Shown here piece by piece: positions 40,918-51,880 of a stretch of DNA of 64,000 nucleotides. The notes beneath the pieces were generated by a model. It was not told the origin of the DNA, did not search any database, and saw nothing but the letters and a program-made list of their open reading frames with translations. Both the position numbers and the translations under genes were made by a program. The stretch is from Gracilariopsis chorda. Its lineage: Eukaryota > Rhodophyta > Florideophyceae > Gracilariales > Gracilariaceae. Every line of letters begins with the position of its first letter. Within the stretch, counting starts at the first letter, position 1. The stretch lies in the NCBI GenBank assembly GCA_003194525.1, contig NBIV01000101.1, forward strand, positions 124,001 through 188,000. Reading direction: 5' to 3'.

Positions 40918-41616
40918 TCACGCTTGTATCTTCACCGACGGCGCCCTTGGCAGCTTGCGCTTCTGCGCAACGGCCAGCACGTTGGGCATGGACAGATACG
41001 ACACCGGAGGCGGCGGTGAATACGCATCACTGCCGATCGACTGCGTGGACAGGCTTGTGTGCATATGTTGCTTATGCGACACCGATCGTCTAAACCAAAC
41101 GCGCTCTTGTTTGCCTCTCACCGGCACGCCCTTCTCCGACATGCGCGCCGCACCTCCGCCGCCGGGTTGCACGCCGGCCACGGTGGCCCTCGCCCTCGCG
41201 GCATAGCCGTCAAACACACTCTTCTCCGGCACGGAACACAAGCCCAGGTAATGAGAAAGCAGCACGAACACATCCTGCGCAACGCTAACAGACACCGACT
41301 TGACCATGGCGTTAATTCGGGATTGCCTCAAACACACCTCCAGTTGCTGAAGCATGGTCTTCTGGCAGCTTGTGCGAGCGGAGCGTTTCATTTTGCCAAT
41401 GTCGCCGGTGAGGCGTCTGGTGGCTATCAGCGCGTTCTTGTACGCGTGTCTCGTCAAGATTCGAAGCGGGGACGTCTCATAGGCGATCACTCTCGCTATC
41501 TTCATGTTGTGCTCCAGCAGCGCGGAAAGATTCTCACGCGCGGAAGCGCGGGCGGCGGCGGCGGCCGGTGAGCGCGAGCGGCGCACTCGAATGGACTCGG
41601 AGCGCATGCCGTACAT
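40918..41616 (-). CDS. Hypothetical helical protein
   Basis: The first ATG gives 232 aa (MYGMRSESIRVRRSRSPAAA start). An Arg/Ser-rich N-terminus with an Ala run is followed by a helical segment of about 90 residues (SALLEHNMKIARVIAYETSP and a KMKRSARTSCQKTMLQQLEV stretch), then a Gly-rich linker and a basic C-terminus ending APSVKIQA. Nothing is recognised at family level. It is divergent from the region containing the GGTACC motif at about 41805 and convergent with the YqgE-like gene. The helical core and length suggest a true coding region, but this is not certain. Confidence 0.45.
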   Translation of the reverse strand: MYGMRSESIRVRRSRSPAAAAARASARENLSALLEHNMKIARVIAYETSPLRILTRHAYKNALIATRRLTGDIGKMKRSARTSCQKTMLQQLEVCLRQSRINAMVKSVSVSVAQDVFVLLSHYLGLCSVPEKSVFDGYAARARATVAGVQPGGGGAARMSEKGVPVRGKQERVWFRRSVSHKQHMHTSLSTQSIGSDAYSPPPPVSYLSMPNVLAVAQKRKLPRAPSVKIQA

Positions 41617-42339
41617 GATGAAAGCGCCGTCTGCAAGCAAGAAGCGCGCTGTCCTTCAGGCGCGGGCGGGAAAGGCGGCAGAAGAGCGACAGGGAGCGAA
41701 ATGTGCTGAGAGTGGAGAGGCATGGGGAAGCGGGCGACGGGAGCGATGCGCGAAGGGGCGTGCGCTTTAAAACGTCACGAGGCTCAACACGTTGCGCCGT
41801 CAGCTACCGTTGGTACCTTTGGTACACACTGTCTACGCCAACTTCAATTCAAAAGGCGCCGCGCGCGTGTCGCAGTCCAATGCGCACGTGCCGCCACATC
41901 GCAGTGCCGCGCGGGGCGCACGTCTGCGCATCACAACCAGCTCATCCCGCGCGCGACGCCCCACGTGGCACCGTGTGCGAGTGGTACACGTTTCAACATT
42001 CAAACCGTCGTACTTAACCAACGACGCCGCGCGGCGCACCCGGCTGCGCGTCCCTCTCTCTTCTCCCCCCACGTTCTTGCGCACAGGAAATTGCCTGCTC
42101 CATGACGCTTTGCGGAGAGTCGGCATTGCCATTTGCAAACTACTTATCGAACGAGTCCGTCCTTTGTGTCGGCAATTTTTGTTTCCCCCCATCGATCCGC
42201 CTGCTTACCCACTACTTACTCTCTTCCGACTCGCCCCCTAGGTACCATCACCGCCGCCGTCCTGCCTTAGGACAAACAACAGCGAGCAAATGCAACTTCT
42301 CAACCTTAGTCAAACTCAGTACTTGTTTATCGCGCCAGC
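41617..42339. other. Intergenic with CTACCGTTGGTACCTTTGGT motif
   Basis: CTACCGTTGGTACC begins near 41805, about 190 bp upstream of the gene at 41616 (minus) and on the other side of the region from the RPN12 3' end. The frames across 41704-42241 on the plus strand have repeating Arg/Ala composition and are not convincing. Confidence 0.45.
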
Positions 42340-43346
42340 CTAGATAATCTGTTCCAACTCCCTGGCGTAGAGCAACGACCTAGAAATAAAGTCTTCCGAC
42401 CGAACCTGTTCAATAGCCCCGGCCCCTTCCTCCATCTCCGCAAACAAAATTCGATCCCCCTCAACTCTCCACCCCTTCTCCTCACAAAACGCCACCACCT
42501 GCTCATCGCTAGGGATGGACAACATTCTCTTCGCCCCCTCCACCGACAAGCTCTTGTACGCGCGTTCACTACAAGCCGCAATCTCCTCGCGCACCGTCAC
42601 CATCAACATGTCCACAAACCAATTGAAACATCCATCCGGCGCTGCAATTTTCTCGTCGCGCATCTTCGAGTATGAACCTTCCATCAGATAGTTCTCCAGA
42701 CGAAGCGGGTAACTGATGTACTTGTCGTTTCGGGCGGACGGCGCGATTAGTTCTAGCTCGGTGTGAAGCTCGGCGATCCGGTTTTGCGCCATCAGTCGTA
42801 GCAGATTCAGACCTAGGATCAGGTTTTTGACGACTCGATTCTTCAATCACGTCTGCAAAGTCAACGTAGTACGTCTTCACCTGTGCCACATGCCGCTCGA
42901 ACGACACTTCATCTTCTTCTTTCACACTTAGCAAAGTGGCCAGTTCATAGACATCACGAGCAAGAGCGATGTCGCTGCATATTTCAGAAACACACACACA
43001 CATACGGCCCGTTAGCTCTCGCAATCATCACAGCTGTCATCAAGAAAACAAAGAAAGAGGTGTACAAGCTTTGACAAACGTACGGAATAGCAGCTGCAGT
43101 CACCTGTGTAGCCGGTGCCAAACCCGGCAAACTCGTCAACGCAATCTGAAACACCACATGTTAGCAACTGAGCTTGTTCGGTGGCACCCACGCCATTTCA
43201 AGAAGCCTCCTTGTTTAGAAAAGAAGCACCGCAGCCGCCTCGCTTACCTTCAACTCTCTCAGAAGTGTCGCACATGCATTCAGGTCTGTGCCGTCCTGGA
43301 TCTGCTTCTCTAAAAGTTGTATCTTCGCTTTGATGTTGCCCGCCAT
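42340..43346 (-). CDS. RPN12: 26S proteasome regulatory subunit RPN12 (PSMD8), frameshift in T run
   Basis: Exons begin at 43346-43248 and 43145-43084, then 42974 to the end; introns are 102 and 109 nt (GTAAGC...TTCAG, GTACGT...TGCAG). The joined protein reads MAGNIKAKIQLLEKQIQDGT, then IALTSLPGLAPATQVTAAAI and ALARDVYELATLL, with SFERHVAQVKTYYVDF. In exon 3 the frame breaks at a T5 run at 42824-42828 on the plus strand (A5 in the message). Leaving out one base there restores the RPN12 ending: LGLNLLRLMAQNRIAELHTE, ENYLMEGSYSKMRDEK, TVREEIAACSERAYKSLS and a final LLYARELEQI. RPN12 is a PCI-domain lid subunit of the 19S particle that completes proteasome assembly. The break is probably a sequence error rather than gene loss. 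Confidence 0.82.
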
Positions 43347-43945
43347 TGTATATGGACGATGATGTCGCTGCAAAGCACAAAGAAAGAACGTCAAGTGTGT
43401 GTTTGGTTCACAGCTGCAAACCAACCGCAAACACCACCATTCCACATGTCCACTTCGATCGGCTCCAGCCTTTTCGCCCCTCCCCATCAACAATACCAAA
43501 GCAGCTATAATTTCATTTAAAAATTCGCACGAACAAAAACCGTACTACAAGAGGGCAACTTGGGAATTTTCGCCGGGAGTCCGTGCACGTGCCCTACGTA
43601 GAGCAGACGAGTGCTGCGCTCTATCAACGTCGTCTTCCAACTTTGCAAGTGAAGATCCGCTGGCGTCTTGGCCACGACAGCCGTTCTCGACATTACCCTT
43701 TTTTGTTTCAAAGTTCCTACACTCTTGCGATCAGATCGCATTCAAGCAAGCACACAAAACAGAAGCACACGCCATCGCACAAGCGTGAGCTCATTTGTGA
43801 GCAAAGCAAACAAAACCTCCTACTCTAATGACACATCTCGTTCTGCATATTCAATCCTAGCTCTCGGTGCAATAGTGCTTAACAGGCGTTGAACGCGCGT
43901 GTTGTTTCGCATTTCACAAATACCGCTCAGGCACCCAAGTCATGT
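43347..43945. other. Divergent intergenic region
   Basis: This separates RPN12 (minus) from GUF1 (plus) and should hold both promoters. Small frames on both strands have no recognised product. Confidence 0.5.
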
Positions 43946-46281
43946 ATGTTGCAAAACATGTTGCAAAACACCTGGCGACGTTACTTGTCGACTGCATCTC
44001 GACCAGTCGCCATGGAAGCTCTGAGAAATCTTATAATCATTGCTCACATCGACTCCGGTAAGGTAAGAACACATAAATTAAACGAGTACCAACAAACTGT
44101 TGTACCTGACCTCAGAAATGATTTCTCATGTCGGGCATGTTTAGAGTACCCTAAGTGATCGCCTGCTCCAGATAACTGGAACAGTTCCGGCGGAGCAATT
44201 GCAAGACCGTACGCAGTTCCTAGATTCAAATCCTATTGAACGCCAGCGTCAAATTACAATCAAAGCCAGAGCAGCGCGCATGAAATGGGGACACCACCGT
44301 ATTACCCTTATTGACTGCCCTGGACACCACGACTTTTCTCGTCAGGTCTCTCAATCTGCCGGCGCCGTTGAGGGTGCCCTTCTTGTTGTCGATGCTTCAA
44401 AAGGTGTTCAAGCACAGACACTAAGCAGCGTCGAGCTAGCTCTTGAAGCAGGACTGGAGCTTCTTCCGGTTATTAACAAAATTGACTTGCCCACCGCTGA
44501 CATCGATAACGCTCGAGACCAAATTGAACACCTTGTTGGGCTTGATGCATCAGATGCAATTTTGACTTCTGCGAAACAGGGCATAGGCATTGAACAGCTT
44601 CTAAACGCTGTTGTCGCGCGCCTCCCCGCCCCGCAAGGGTCACCGCACAAACCGCTACAAGCGCTTGTGTTCGATTCCTATTATGATTCATACCGCGGTG
44701 TTGTTCTGTTCGTCCGAGTGGTCAACGGCGTTGTCCGTCGCGCCGACCGCATCACTCCAATGTCGTTGGCTGAGTCAAAGGAACACCTGGATCGCCCTAC
44801 GGAATATGTAGTAGACAGCATTGGATTTCTCGAGCCTCATGAAGTCCCATGTAATCAGCTGCATCCAGGAGAGATCGGGTACTTAACAGCAGCCATAAAG
44901 AGAGTGGGTGATGTTCCTGTGGGTGATACTCTCACTCACTGCGGTGATGACGCTGCTGAACAAGCGTTGCCAGGGTACGAACCAAGCAGAGCTGTTGTCT
45001 TCTGTGGTCTCTTCCCAACCGATTCAAGTGATATAACCTCTCTTCACGTCGCATTACAGAAACTGCAGTTGCAAGACGGAAGCATAACTTTCGAGCCCGA
45101 TTCATCAGCAGCTATGGGAACCGGGTTCAGATGCGGATTCCTAGGCTTGCTTCACATGGCAGTGACTCAAGAACGGCTGGAGACAGAATTTGGGCTTGAC
45201 CTGGTCGCATCTACTCCTTCTGTGTCGTACATGGTAAGTCGCTTTAAAACGAATCACTGCGTGCAAGCATTCTAGCAACTCAAATCTGACTAAGTGAATT
45301 GCTCTGCCATTGCGTGCGAATCTGTATGGCAGATCCAAACTCAAGGGTCGGATGAGTGGACCTTAGTATCCAACCCTTCAGTCATTCCACATGGGCATGT
45401 GAAGATACAGGAACCGTATGCAAGAGTTGAAATTATCTGCAATCAGGATCATGTGGGGGCTTTGATGGACTTGGCGCAATCACGAAGAGGTGACCTCAAA
45501 GACCAGCGATATATCGGACTCGACCGTGTCAAGCTTGTTTACTCACTCCCTCTCGCAGAACTTGTCACTGACTTTCATGATGCAATAAAATCCAGAAGTG
45601 CTGGATTCGCATCTATGAACTATGAAATAGAAGGAATGAGACAGAATAGGTTAAAAAGAATGGACATTCATGTAGCTGGAGAACAAGTGGACGGGTAAGT
45701 TCCAGTAATATCTTCCTCACGACAAGCAACACGATTCTAACCGTGTGTACTGTGCCAACCCTCTTCCTTAGGCTTTCGACTGTTGTCCACGAAGACAGCG
45801 CTTTCAGTGATGGTCGCTGGATTGTGAAAAAGCTCAAAGATGTCATCCCACGACAGATGTTTAAAGTTAGCGTTCAAGCAGTTCTGGGAGGTAAGATTAT
45901 CGCAAGCGAACACATAAGTCCTTTTCGGAAAGGTAAGTTCCCTCTCCATGCTCTTATAGGTTTTTGCCTGCCCGATTGCTACTCACTGAAGAACTAATTC
46001 TCTGTGTGTTTTCATGCCTAATGCAGATGTAACGGCCAAATGTTACGGTGGAGACGCAAACAGGAAGAAGAAATTGTAAGTTATATGCTTTCCCTACGAA
46101 TAACACCTTTGTGAACGGTTTTCAACAACCAAGTGCTCTAATACTCTTGACACTTTTTCGGCCACTTCTTGCAACGAACAGACTGAAAAAGCAAGCCGAA
46201 GGAAAGAAGAGAATGAAGAGCATCGGAAGGGTAACGATTCCTCAGGAGGCGTTCTTGGCCATTCTTTCAGGTAAGGATTAG
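43946..46281 (+). CDS. GUF1: GUF1/LepA (EF4) mitochondrial translation GTPase, six exons
   Basis: Exons are 43946-44062, 44145-45233, 45333-45694, 45772-45932, 46027-46075 and 46182-46281; introns are 77-106 nt with GT-AG ends. The total is 1878 nt, 625 aa. The leader [18 protein letters not shown] is mitochondrial in style. The GTPase signature is visible: [15 protein letters not shown] (G1), [10 protein letters not shown] (G2), DCPGHHDF (G3), NKID (G4) and SAKQG (G5). The LepA core continues with [28 protein letters not shown] and [19 protein letters not shown], and the C-terminal part has YYGGD-like [12 protein letters not shown] and [20 protein letters not shown]. It promotes back-translocation or ribosome recovery in organelles. 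Changes in G1 (His to Ser) and G2 (Gly to Gln) are unusual. Confidence 0.92.
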
Positions 46282-46512
46282 CACTAGGGCAAGCCGTACA
46301 GGGATAAGAGTTAAAGAGCTAGCCTTCCATCCCTGCCCTTCACACCCCTCGCTATAACAGCCTTCTTGATTTCCGTATCGTGGGCAAGTAGAGTTAAGAA
46401 GTTAGCGAGCAGAAAGGGTCAATTTGAGACAAAAAGGTTGCCTCAAATAGCTTCGAATTTGACGGTGAAATCGCATGCTCAACGAGAGACCACGCTGCCA
46501 CAGGAAGGAAAT
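46282..46512. other. Boundary between genes and repeat-rich DNA
   Basis: Short spacer after the last recognisable cellular gene. A GGGTCAATTTGAGAC at 46416-46430 resembles the transposon end that follows at 46513. Confidence 0.5.
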
Positions 46513-48580
46513 GGGTTTATTTGAGACGATGCTGCCAAGCGGCCACCATTTCCTCCGCGGCACCTAGCGCGGCAACCGCAGTCGATTCGATACTCTAACT
46601 TCTTATGCTCCCTTTCCGCGAATATGATCGTGCTTATCGCGCCTCGCCTTTGTACTCCGACGCCGTAAGAGCGCGCGAATGGACACAATGTCGTCTGACG
46701 GGCTCTGGAAAAGGGAAGGCATAGAGGATTTCACACGCAAACGTAGAGAAACTCCTGGAGTGCGTTTCGCAGTCACCACGTTTCGATCTTCATTTTCCTT
46801 TCCGCTGCAAAGTTGCTGAGCTTTCGCATTCGCCGCAACTTTGGTTCTTGTCAACCACATAGCAAGCGTTTGACCCTTTGTCACCCCTCTATTTTTGATC
46901 ACACAAACTGATGCGCGTAGCGGCGCCGATTCCCACAAAACTCTGTTGGATGTACGATTGGTTTGAAGGATTTTCTCTAAGGCTGTTACCGCAACAGTTG
47001 CATCTGGCTTTTTTGCGAGAACTATCTGCAACTCACTACAAATGGCCCAACGCAATCGCTCGGATCGTCTTACCTTCTGACTCTTGTTTCATGTTGATAT
47101 ACTTTCTCTTTCTAGCCGTCGCTGGACGTTGTCTCGCAGCTTATCCCCGAACTTGTTACACAATGGCCATAATCCCACGTCAAAAAAACTCTTGTTGACT
47201 ATTTCCCTGCTCATTGCCCGATAACCAGCCATGGCGAGCTTCATTTTGCAACTCATGTTTGCGTGCGAGAACTCTCCTGTTAACAAGAGCTGGTCCGGAT
47301 GACACTGGTTTCCTGTTTGAATTTTTTGTTGATGTGGGAGTCACATGGCTGGAGGAAGTGCGATGTATTCGCTAGAAGTTGAATTACATGTATGTTGAAC
47401 GTCATGCATTCTTCTACCCACTCAGTTCCTTTTCAGAAACTGTGACCATCTAGAAGAACAAGAACGGATTTCGATTCTGGAACGAACTGGCGCACAAACT
47501 CCGTAAAGTGTTTCACCAAATGCTTCATTGTCTTAGCATCCATTGATCCTTTTGGTGTACATCTTATCGTCCTTTATTTCGGAACCCAGTTATTGTAACC
47601 AAGCCACTCATATTTAGCCGGAAGCAATCGCAGCACTTTCTGTTGCAATGCATTCATCCTCTTTGGCATACCATTTTTCCCGGCGACTATGAGGAATGGA
47701 GGTGCTACTTTTCCGGAAACCGAAGCAACGGTCACTGCAGTAAGGTTCTTCTCATTGTATTTCAGATCGTCACGGCGTCCGGAGTGGTGCGTTGTTGACG
47801 ATGAGAATACTTTAACTCTTTTACCATGCTGCGAACTAACTGCCGTCTCATCTAAATTCCATATCCTTTCTGGGTCGTCTAATAGGTCTGGTTCTTCTTT
47901 CTGCAACTCGGAAAGCGCTAAACTCAAGGTCTTGACATTCTCAACACTTTCCCCTTCAAAATGTTTGTGGCACATGTACTCAGCCGACCGAAATGTCAGC
48001 TCTCGATGTCTTGCTCGGAAGGACCCCAATGCAGCTTCAGAAGGAACTCCGCGTTTATATCCAACACTTCCATCAGAAGAAACTGCTCCCATCAGTGTTC
48101 TCATGTTGTTAGCATCCAACGCAAATCTGCAGCTCGCTGCAAACGACGTGCGTTCCGCAATTGCGTCTTCTTCGATTTTTGTGAATATAGTTGGTCTTCC
48201 TGGGAAGTTTACTACGGGATTAAGGAGTCTCTTCAGTTTTGCGGTATATTTGTTCTTCAAGGCTGCATACAGGCGGTATGCAGTGGAACGGGAAAGATGA
48301 CAAGCTGATGCTGCCACACGCGCTTTTTTACCTTGTTTGGGAAGCTCTACTGCTCGTTCACGGTTTGCTTTTTCTGTCACTCTACGTTGCGTCTGGGTTT
48401 TGAGTCGGGCTGTTTGGGTTTTCATGGACAGGGGCATAGTGGTCGTTGAACGTGGAATTTGTGAGGGGCAGGAGGGTGGTCAGGCTCTGGCGAAGGCCTG
48501 CTGAGGTTGGAAGAGAGGCGAATGGAATTTTCGAGATTCGAGATTCTGTGTTTCAGAGTCCTGCCGTCCCAAATTAAACC
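46513..48580 (-). mobile_element. Decayed pogo/Tigger-like DNA transposon
   Basis: GGGTTTATTTGAGAC at 46513-46527 and GTCCCAAATTAAACC at 48566-48580 (GGTTTAATTTGGGAC on the other strand) could be terminal inverted repeats, 12 of 15 positions matching. Each has a second similar motif just outside (46416-46430; 48584-48600). The element carries a transposase on the minus strand in several frames: an intact N-terminal part at 47574-48437, then LLDGHSF further on near 47436-47460 and more fragments down to about 46600. It is therefore no longer autonomous. Ends and boundaries are inferred from the motif pair and transposase position. Confidence 0.6.
47574..48437 (-). pseudogene. Pogo/Tigger-like transposase, broken after 287 codons
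   Basis: The frame opens at an ATG with a helix-turn-helix-like start (RERAVELPKQGKKARVAASA, SRSTAYRLYAALKN), then a DDE-type domain begins: RIWNLDETAVSSQHGKR carries the first catalytic Asp, and KNLTAVTVASVSGKVAPPFL is typical of the pogo/Tigger/jerky group. A stop after VPK ends the frame. On the same strand, past the break, GSMDAKTMKHLVKHF and LVLLDGHSF continue the domain with the second Asp, so the gene is broken, not short. Later minus-strand frames near 47286-46603 could be its C-terminus. In this group the protein excises and re-inserts DNA at TA sites. Confidence 0.8.
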
Positions 48581-48680
48581 ATCTCCCAAATTAATCCGGT
48601 GTGATCGCTACCCCAAAATAGCAGCCAACGACATGTCCAACATCCGGTGAAACTGCAAGTCCACGGACATGTGGGTAAAC

Positions 48681-48800
48681 TGTGGGAGCTCACTACAAGC
48701 TGATTCGTTCATTCAAACTCGGTTCCGCCTACGCTCGTGGAAGCCCACTAAAAGTATCGCTGGACAAGCTCGCATCAGTGTCTGGCCGGACACTTTTGTA
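48681..48800 (-). repeat. Short dispersed repeat R1, copy 1
   Basis: The reverse complement matches copy 2 almost completely, from TACAAAAGTGTCCGGCCAGA to GTAGTGAGCTCCCACA, with a change GTAGTGAGC to TTAGTGGGC in the middle. It ends where the solo LTR's target duplication starts (GTAGC at 48798-48802). Confidence 0.85.
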
Positions 48801-48802
48801 GC

Positions 48803-49628
48803 TGTGGTGCAACGCCCCAAAGGGGAGAAACACCGAAAGACGTTCGGGATCTTTCCTCCGTGGAGGTGAACCCAGTTGGGTAGAGCCCCTCTAGGGGTGG
48901 CACGGCAGCGCCAGTTTGTAAGACCGAGGCCACCCTTCGCGACTAGCGCAAGAGGGTTTAGGACAAGAATTGGTATCCGCGAGAGCGGGAATGCGTCCTA
49001 GCCAGAGGTAGGTTTCCACGTAAGTGGGGGTGTGTGAGCGGATGCGCACACGAGAGCCGCGGATAGCGGGAGGTGCTACCCTAAAAAGGGGAAGAAGGAA
49101 GGGCGAAGAGGAGGAAGAGAGGACGAAGTGAGTCGCGAGAGCGACGGGGGCGAACGGCGATGCCGGTAACAATATCCCTATACAGGGCGAAACACCAATG
49201 CAATTGGAATAATATGACTCCCAGTGATGGGTCCCTTTAGATGTTCAAGGGGGTTAGATGTCCCGTGGTTCACGGCGTTTCCCTCCAAGGAGGAGTACAG
49301 CACGCGCGCAACCGGTAACAACTAGAGCCAATTCCCCAGGTTGGGGTCCCTTGTTGAGAAAGGTTTACTGGTGCGACGGCAGTGCGCCGTCGCACTAAGT
49401 ACTAGCTTCCCAGAAATCGGTGTAAAAATAATAAATAAAATCAACTAAAATACTCCACATTTCGTGGCAACATCCACTACTGTGGCTAACCGCCAATTGA
49501 CCCAAAACCGTGTCCCACGTGTCCATATCCACCATTGTGGGGCGTAGTTCATATACACACTACACAACTGATAATATCGGGAAAGCATTCAAGTACCAAG
49601 AATCCCTCCCTGAGGGCGTTGCACTTCA
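48803..49628 (+). mobile_element. Solo LTR copy A, 826 bp, TSD GTAGC
   Basis: The element begins TGTGGTGCAACGCCCC and ends GGGCGTTGCACTTCA, so it has the 5'-TG...CA-3' of LTRs, and 5-bp direct repeats GTAGC lie at 48798-48802 and 49629-49633. The terminal GTGCAACGCCC is an inverted repeat near each end. It is 826 bp long. An AATAAATAAAA stretch lies at about 49428. Numerous small hairpins occur, for example GTCGCGAGAGCGAC (49132-49145), CCGCGAGAGCGG (48977-48988), CCACGTAAGTGG (49016-49027) and a 10-bp stem at 49371-49395. No gag or pol is adjacent, so it is a solo LTR. The short minus-strand frame (VAPPAIRGSRVRIRSHTPTY) is shared with copy B but is not known to code. Confidence 0.85.
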
Positions 49629-51880
49629 GTAGCCCAGTCGTCTTACATAAACGATACTTCTGTGGGGGCCATCACAAAACAGTGACGCAGGTGGGCCAAA
49701 CTTAGCAATAAAGTAGGCTAAAAAGGGTGTCCTCGTAGCTGAAAGCCCCGTAGAGATGAAAATGATAAACAGAAAGAGCGAACAAATGGAAACGCAGGGA
49801 CCAAAAGGACTCAACCTGCTATGCAAATATGAAAACAAAAGGGAGACCAAGATTCTCAATCCCAGAAAACTTCTTCAAAACTTCTTGAAACGGCGCGCTA
49901 CTAAAGACTTATGTCAATGGCCACTAGGAGTCAGACTCCCGGCTTCCGGTCAGACACTCCGAATATGAAGCGATTTCTGCAGCCTATTCACTTCTGCGCT
50001 AACCAAAAGCAGGCGCGTAAAATCCTTACAGTGCTTCCAAAGGAGAGCTACTAACAGCGGGATATGCTTTTACTCTGTACCCAATCTGGCTCTCTGCAGA
50101 GAAGGCTGCACGGCACGTCGCCTGCGGACAGCTTCCCGTCTAGCACTTCCGTCCGGAAATCGCCAGGTCTTTCGAACGACAGCTTTATCTCATCAAAGCT
50201 CCGGTGGTGCTCCCAGATGACAGAAGCATCTTTGGTACACACTGCCTGTCTTTCTCCCACGCTTGAAGCGCTTCAACCGGCAATTTCCCACCCCAAGCAT
50301 GCACGTAGCGGCAAACGCCTCACTATAATAAGATGATGGTTGAATGGTTGATTAAAAGAGTGGGAAAGGTTGGAGAGTGAGTTATATATATGAGTTTGAT
50401 GTTGAGCTGGGTCCACACCAAATTCTGGGCCTCAACTTGCCCTTCTATAGCGTTTAAAAGCACTTGAAACAAGGCTGGAACGCATTACTACTTTGTACTT
50501 ACTTTTTTGTGCGTCTAGGTTACTCCATTGGCTTCTAGCAGCCTCTGGAGCTGCATACTAACCAACAACACTCCGTCTTTTGGTGCCACCGTCACTTAAA
50601 TACAGTAACACTGCTTGGCCAGCGAAGCAAAGAATGCTCTAGGAGCCCCTGGAATGCTCTAGGAGCTCCTGGAATACTCTACACGTGTGTTCCAGCAGTG
50701 CCAGAACATTCTACACCTTTCGCGACCAACAACGCCCATGAAACCTTCGTGGGTGTTTCATGAGCACAGCGGCACTCGATTGTGTAACTAAGAGCTGAAT
50801 ATAGACGGCGTGGCCAACTTACAGCCGTCTTCCAACCAGATAACGACGGCTCAACCTCTACCACACCGTGATACCCATTGGAACGAGTCGTAATGGGCGA
50901 TTTCCATGCGTCCAATAGCACTCCAAGATAGCCGCTCTCCGCCACTTACCGTTAGGGGAACGGCTTTCAGCACCTCTTGTGCAAACTTCCAGATGACAAG
51001 GACATATTTGCATCAATTGTAACCGACTTTTACCTGCCATCACATGACGAAGTTGTGAATCTGACTCTAGCCGCTCATTAGAACGAGCCACAGGGTCCAC
51101 ATATTAGACATTTGGATATAGAATAAATAGACTGAACGTTCCCACACTCTCCCAAGGAGAAAGACGCGGAGAGAGCGACAAGCACTACATGGTAGCATCG
51201 TTGCGGGCATACGACAGGCCTGACAGCGATTATAGAATATACGGTATCGATGATTGTATCGATAAGTAGACAGCGGCCGCCGCTGCAACAGCACACGCAA
51301 GAATGTTTACCGTTCAGGGACGCTGCAGCATTCACTGCTTAACAGCACCCAACCTTCGAGCACAGAGAAGCACGTCGCACTTCTCTCGGGACGCCCGGTT
51401 TCGTTAGCCACGCCTTGAGCGCGCCTTGCCCACTCTTTCTTGTCGTCCCCAAAATTCGCAGACATCTCGTTGCAACTGTCTTTCTCCGCCCTGGCTTCGC
51501 GTTTTTTCTAGCAAGCCGAAATCTCTCTCTCTTAACTAAAGCGTCACCGACGCTGGCCTGGGCGCGATCGGAAGCAAACTGAACACCAAGTTTTCGCTTT
51601 TGGACGACGTTTTTCTCTTCTCGCGCTGCCTCTCTCATACCACCTTCCTGCGCGTTTTTTGGCGCACTTCTACGCTGAAAAAACCTCGGTTGGGGCCTCT
51701 GGCTTACGTTCTCTCCCCCCCATCCGACCGGTCTGCCTCTAAAGCACTGTACTACAGCTCTCGGTTTTGGCTTGCGTTCCCTTCCCTCTTCGACAGTTTC
51801 TACCATACTGCCGCCGTAGTTGTCCTCTATTTGCCGCCAAAGCACCTATTACCGAACAACGGCTTCTGGCTTAGGCCTTT
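49629..51880. other. Repeat-island spacer, no supported gene
   Basis: Scattered short frames, direct repeats such as AGGAGCTCCTGGAATRCTCT (about 50640-50680) and AT-rich tracts occur, without a recognisable protein. The minus frame 51339-51845 (168 aa, rich in Arg and Lys) runs into the following minisatellite and has no family likeness. I treat it as non-coding. Confidence 0.4.

Noticed and set aside
42821-42867. A 38-nt GT-AG intron in RPN12
   Set aside because: It would be far shorter than all other introns here (75-113 nt) and would delete conserved residues; a one-base slip in A5 explains the frame better.
48808-49623. DNA transposon or MITE with TIR TGCAACGCC
   Set aside because: The ends extend to TGTGG...CTTCA with TG...CA and 5-bp duplications, which fits an LTR. 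The TIR-like part lies inside.
51339-51845. 168-aa Arg-rich minus-strand protein
   Set aside because: It continues into a minisatellite and has no family likeness.
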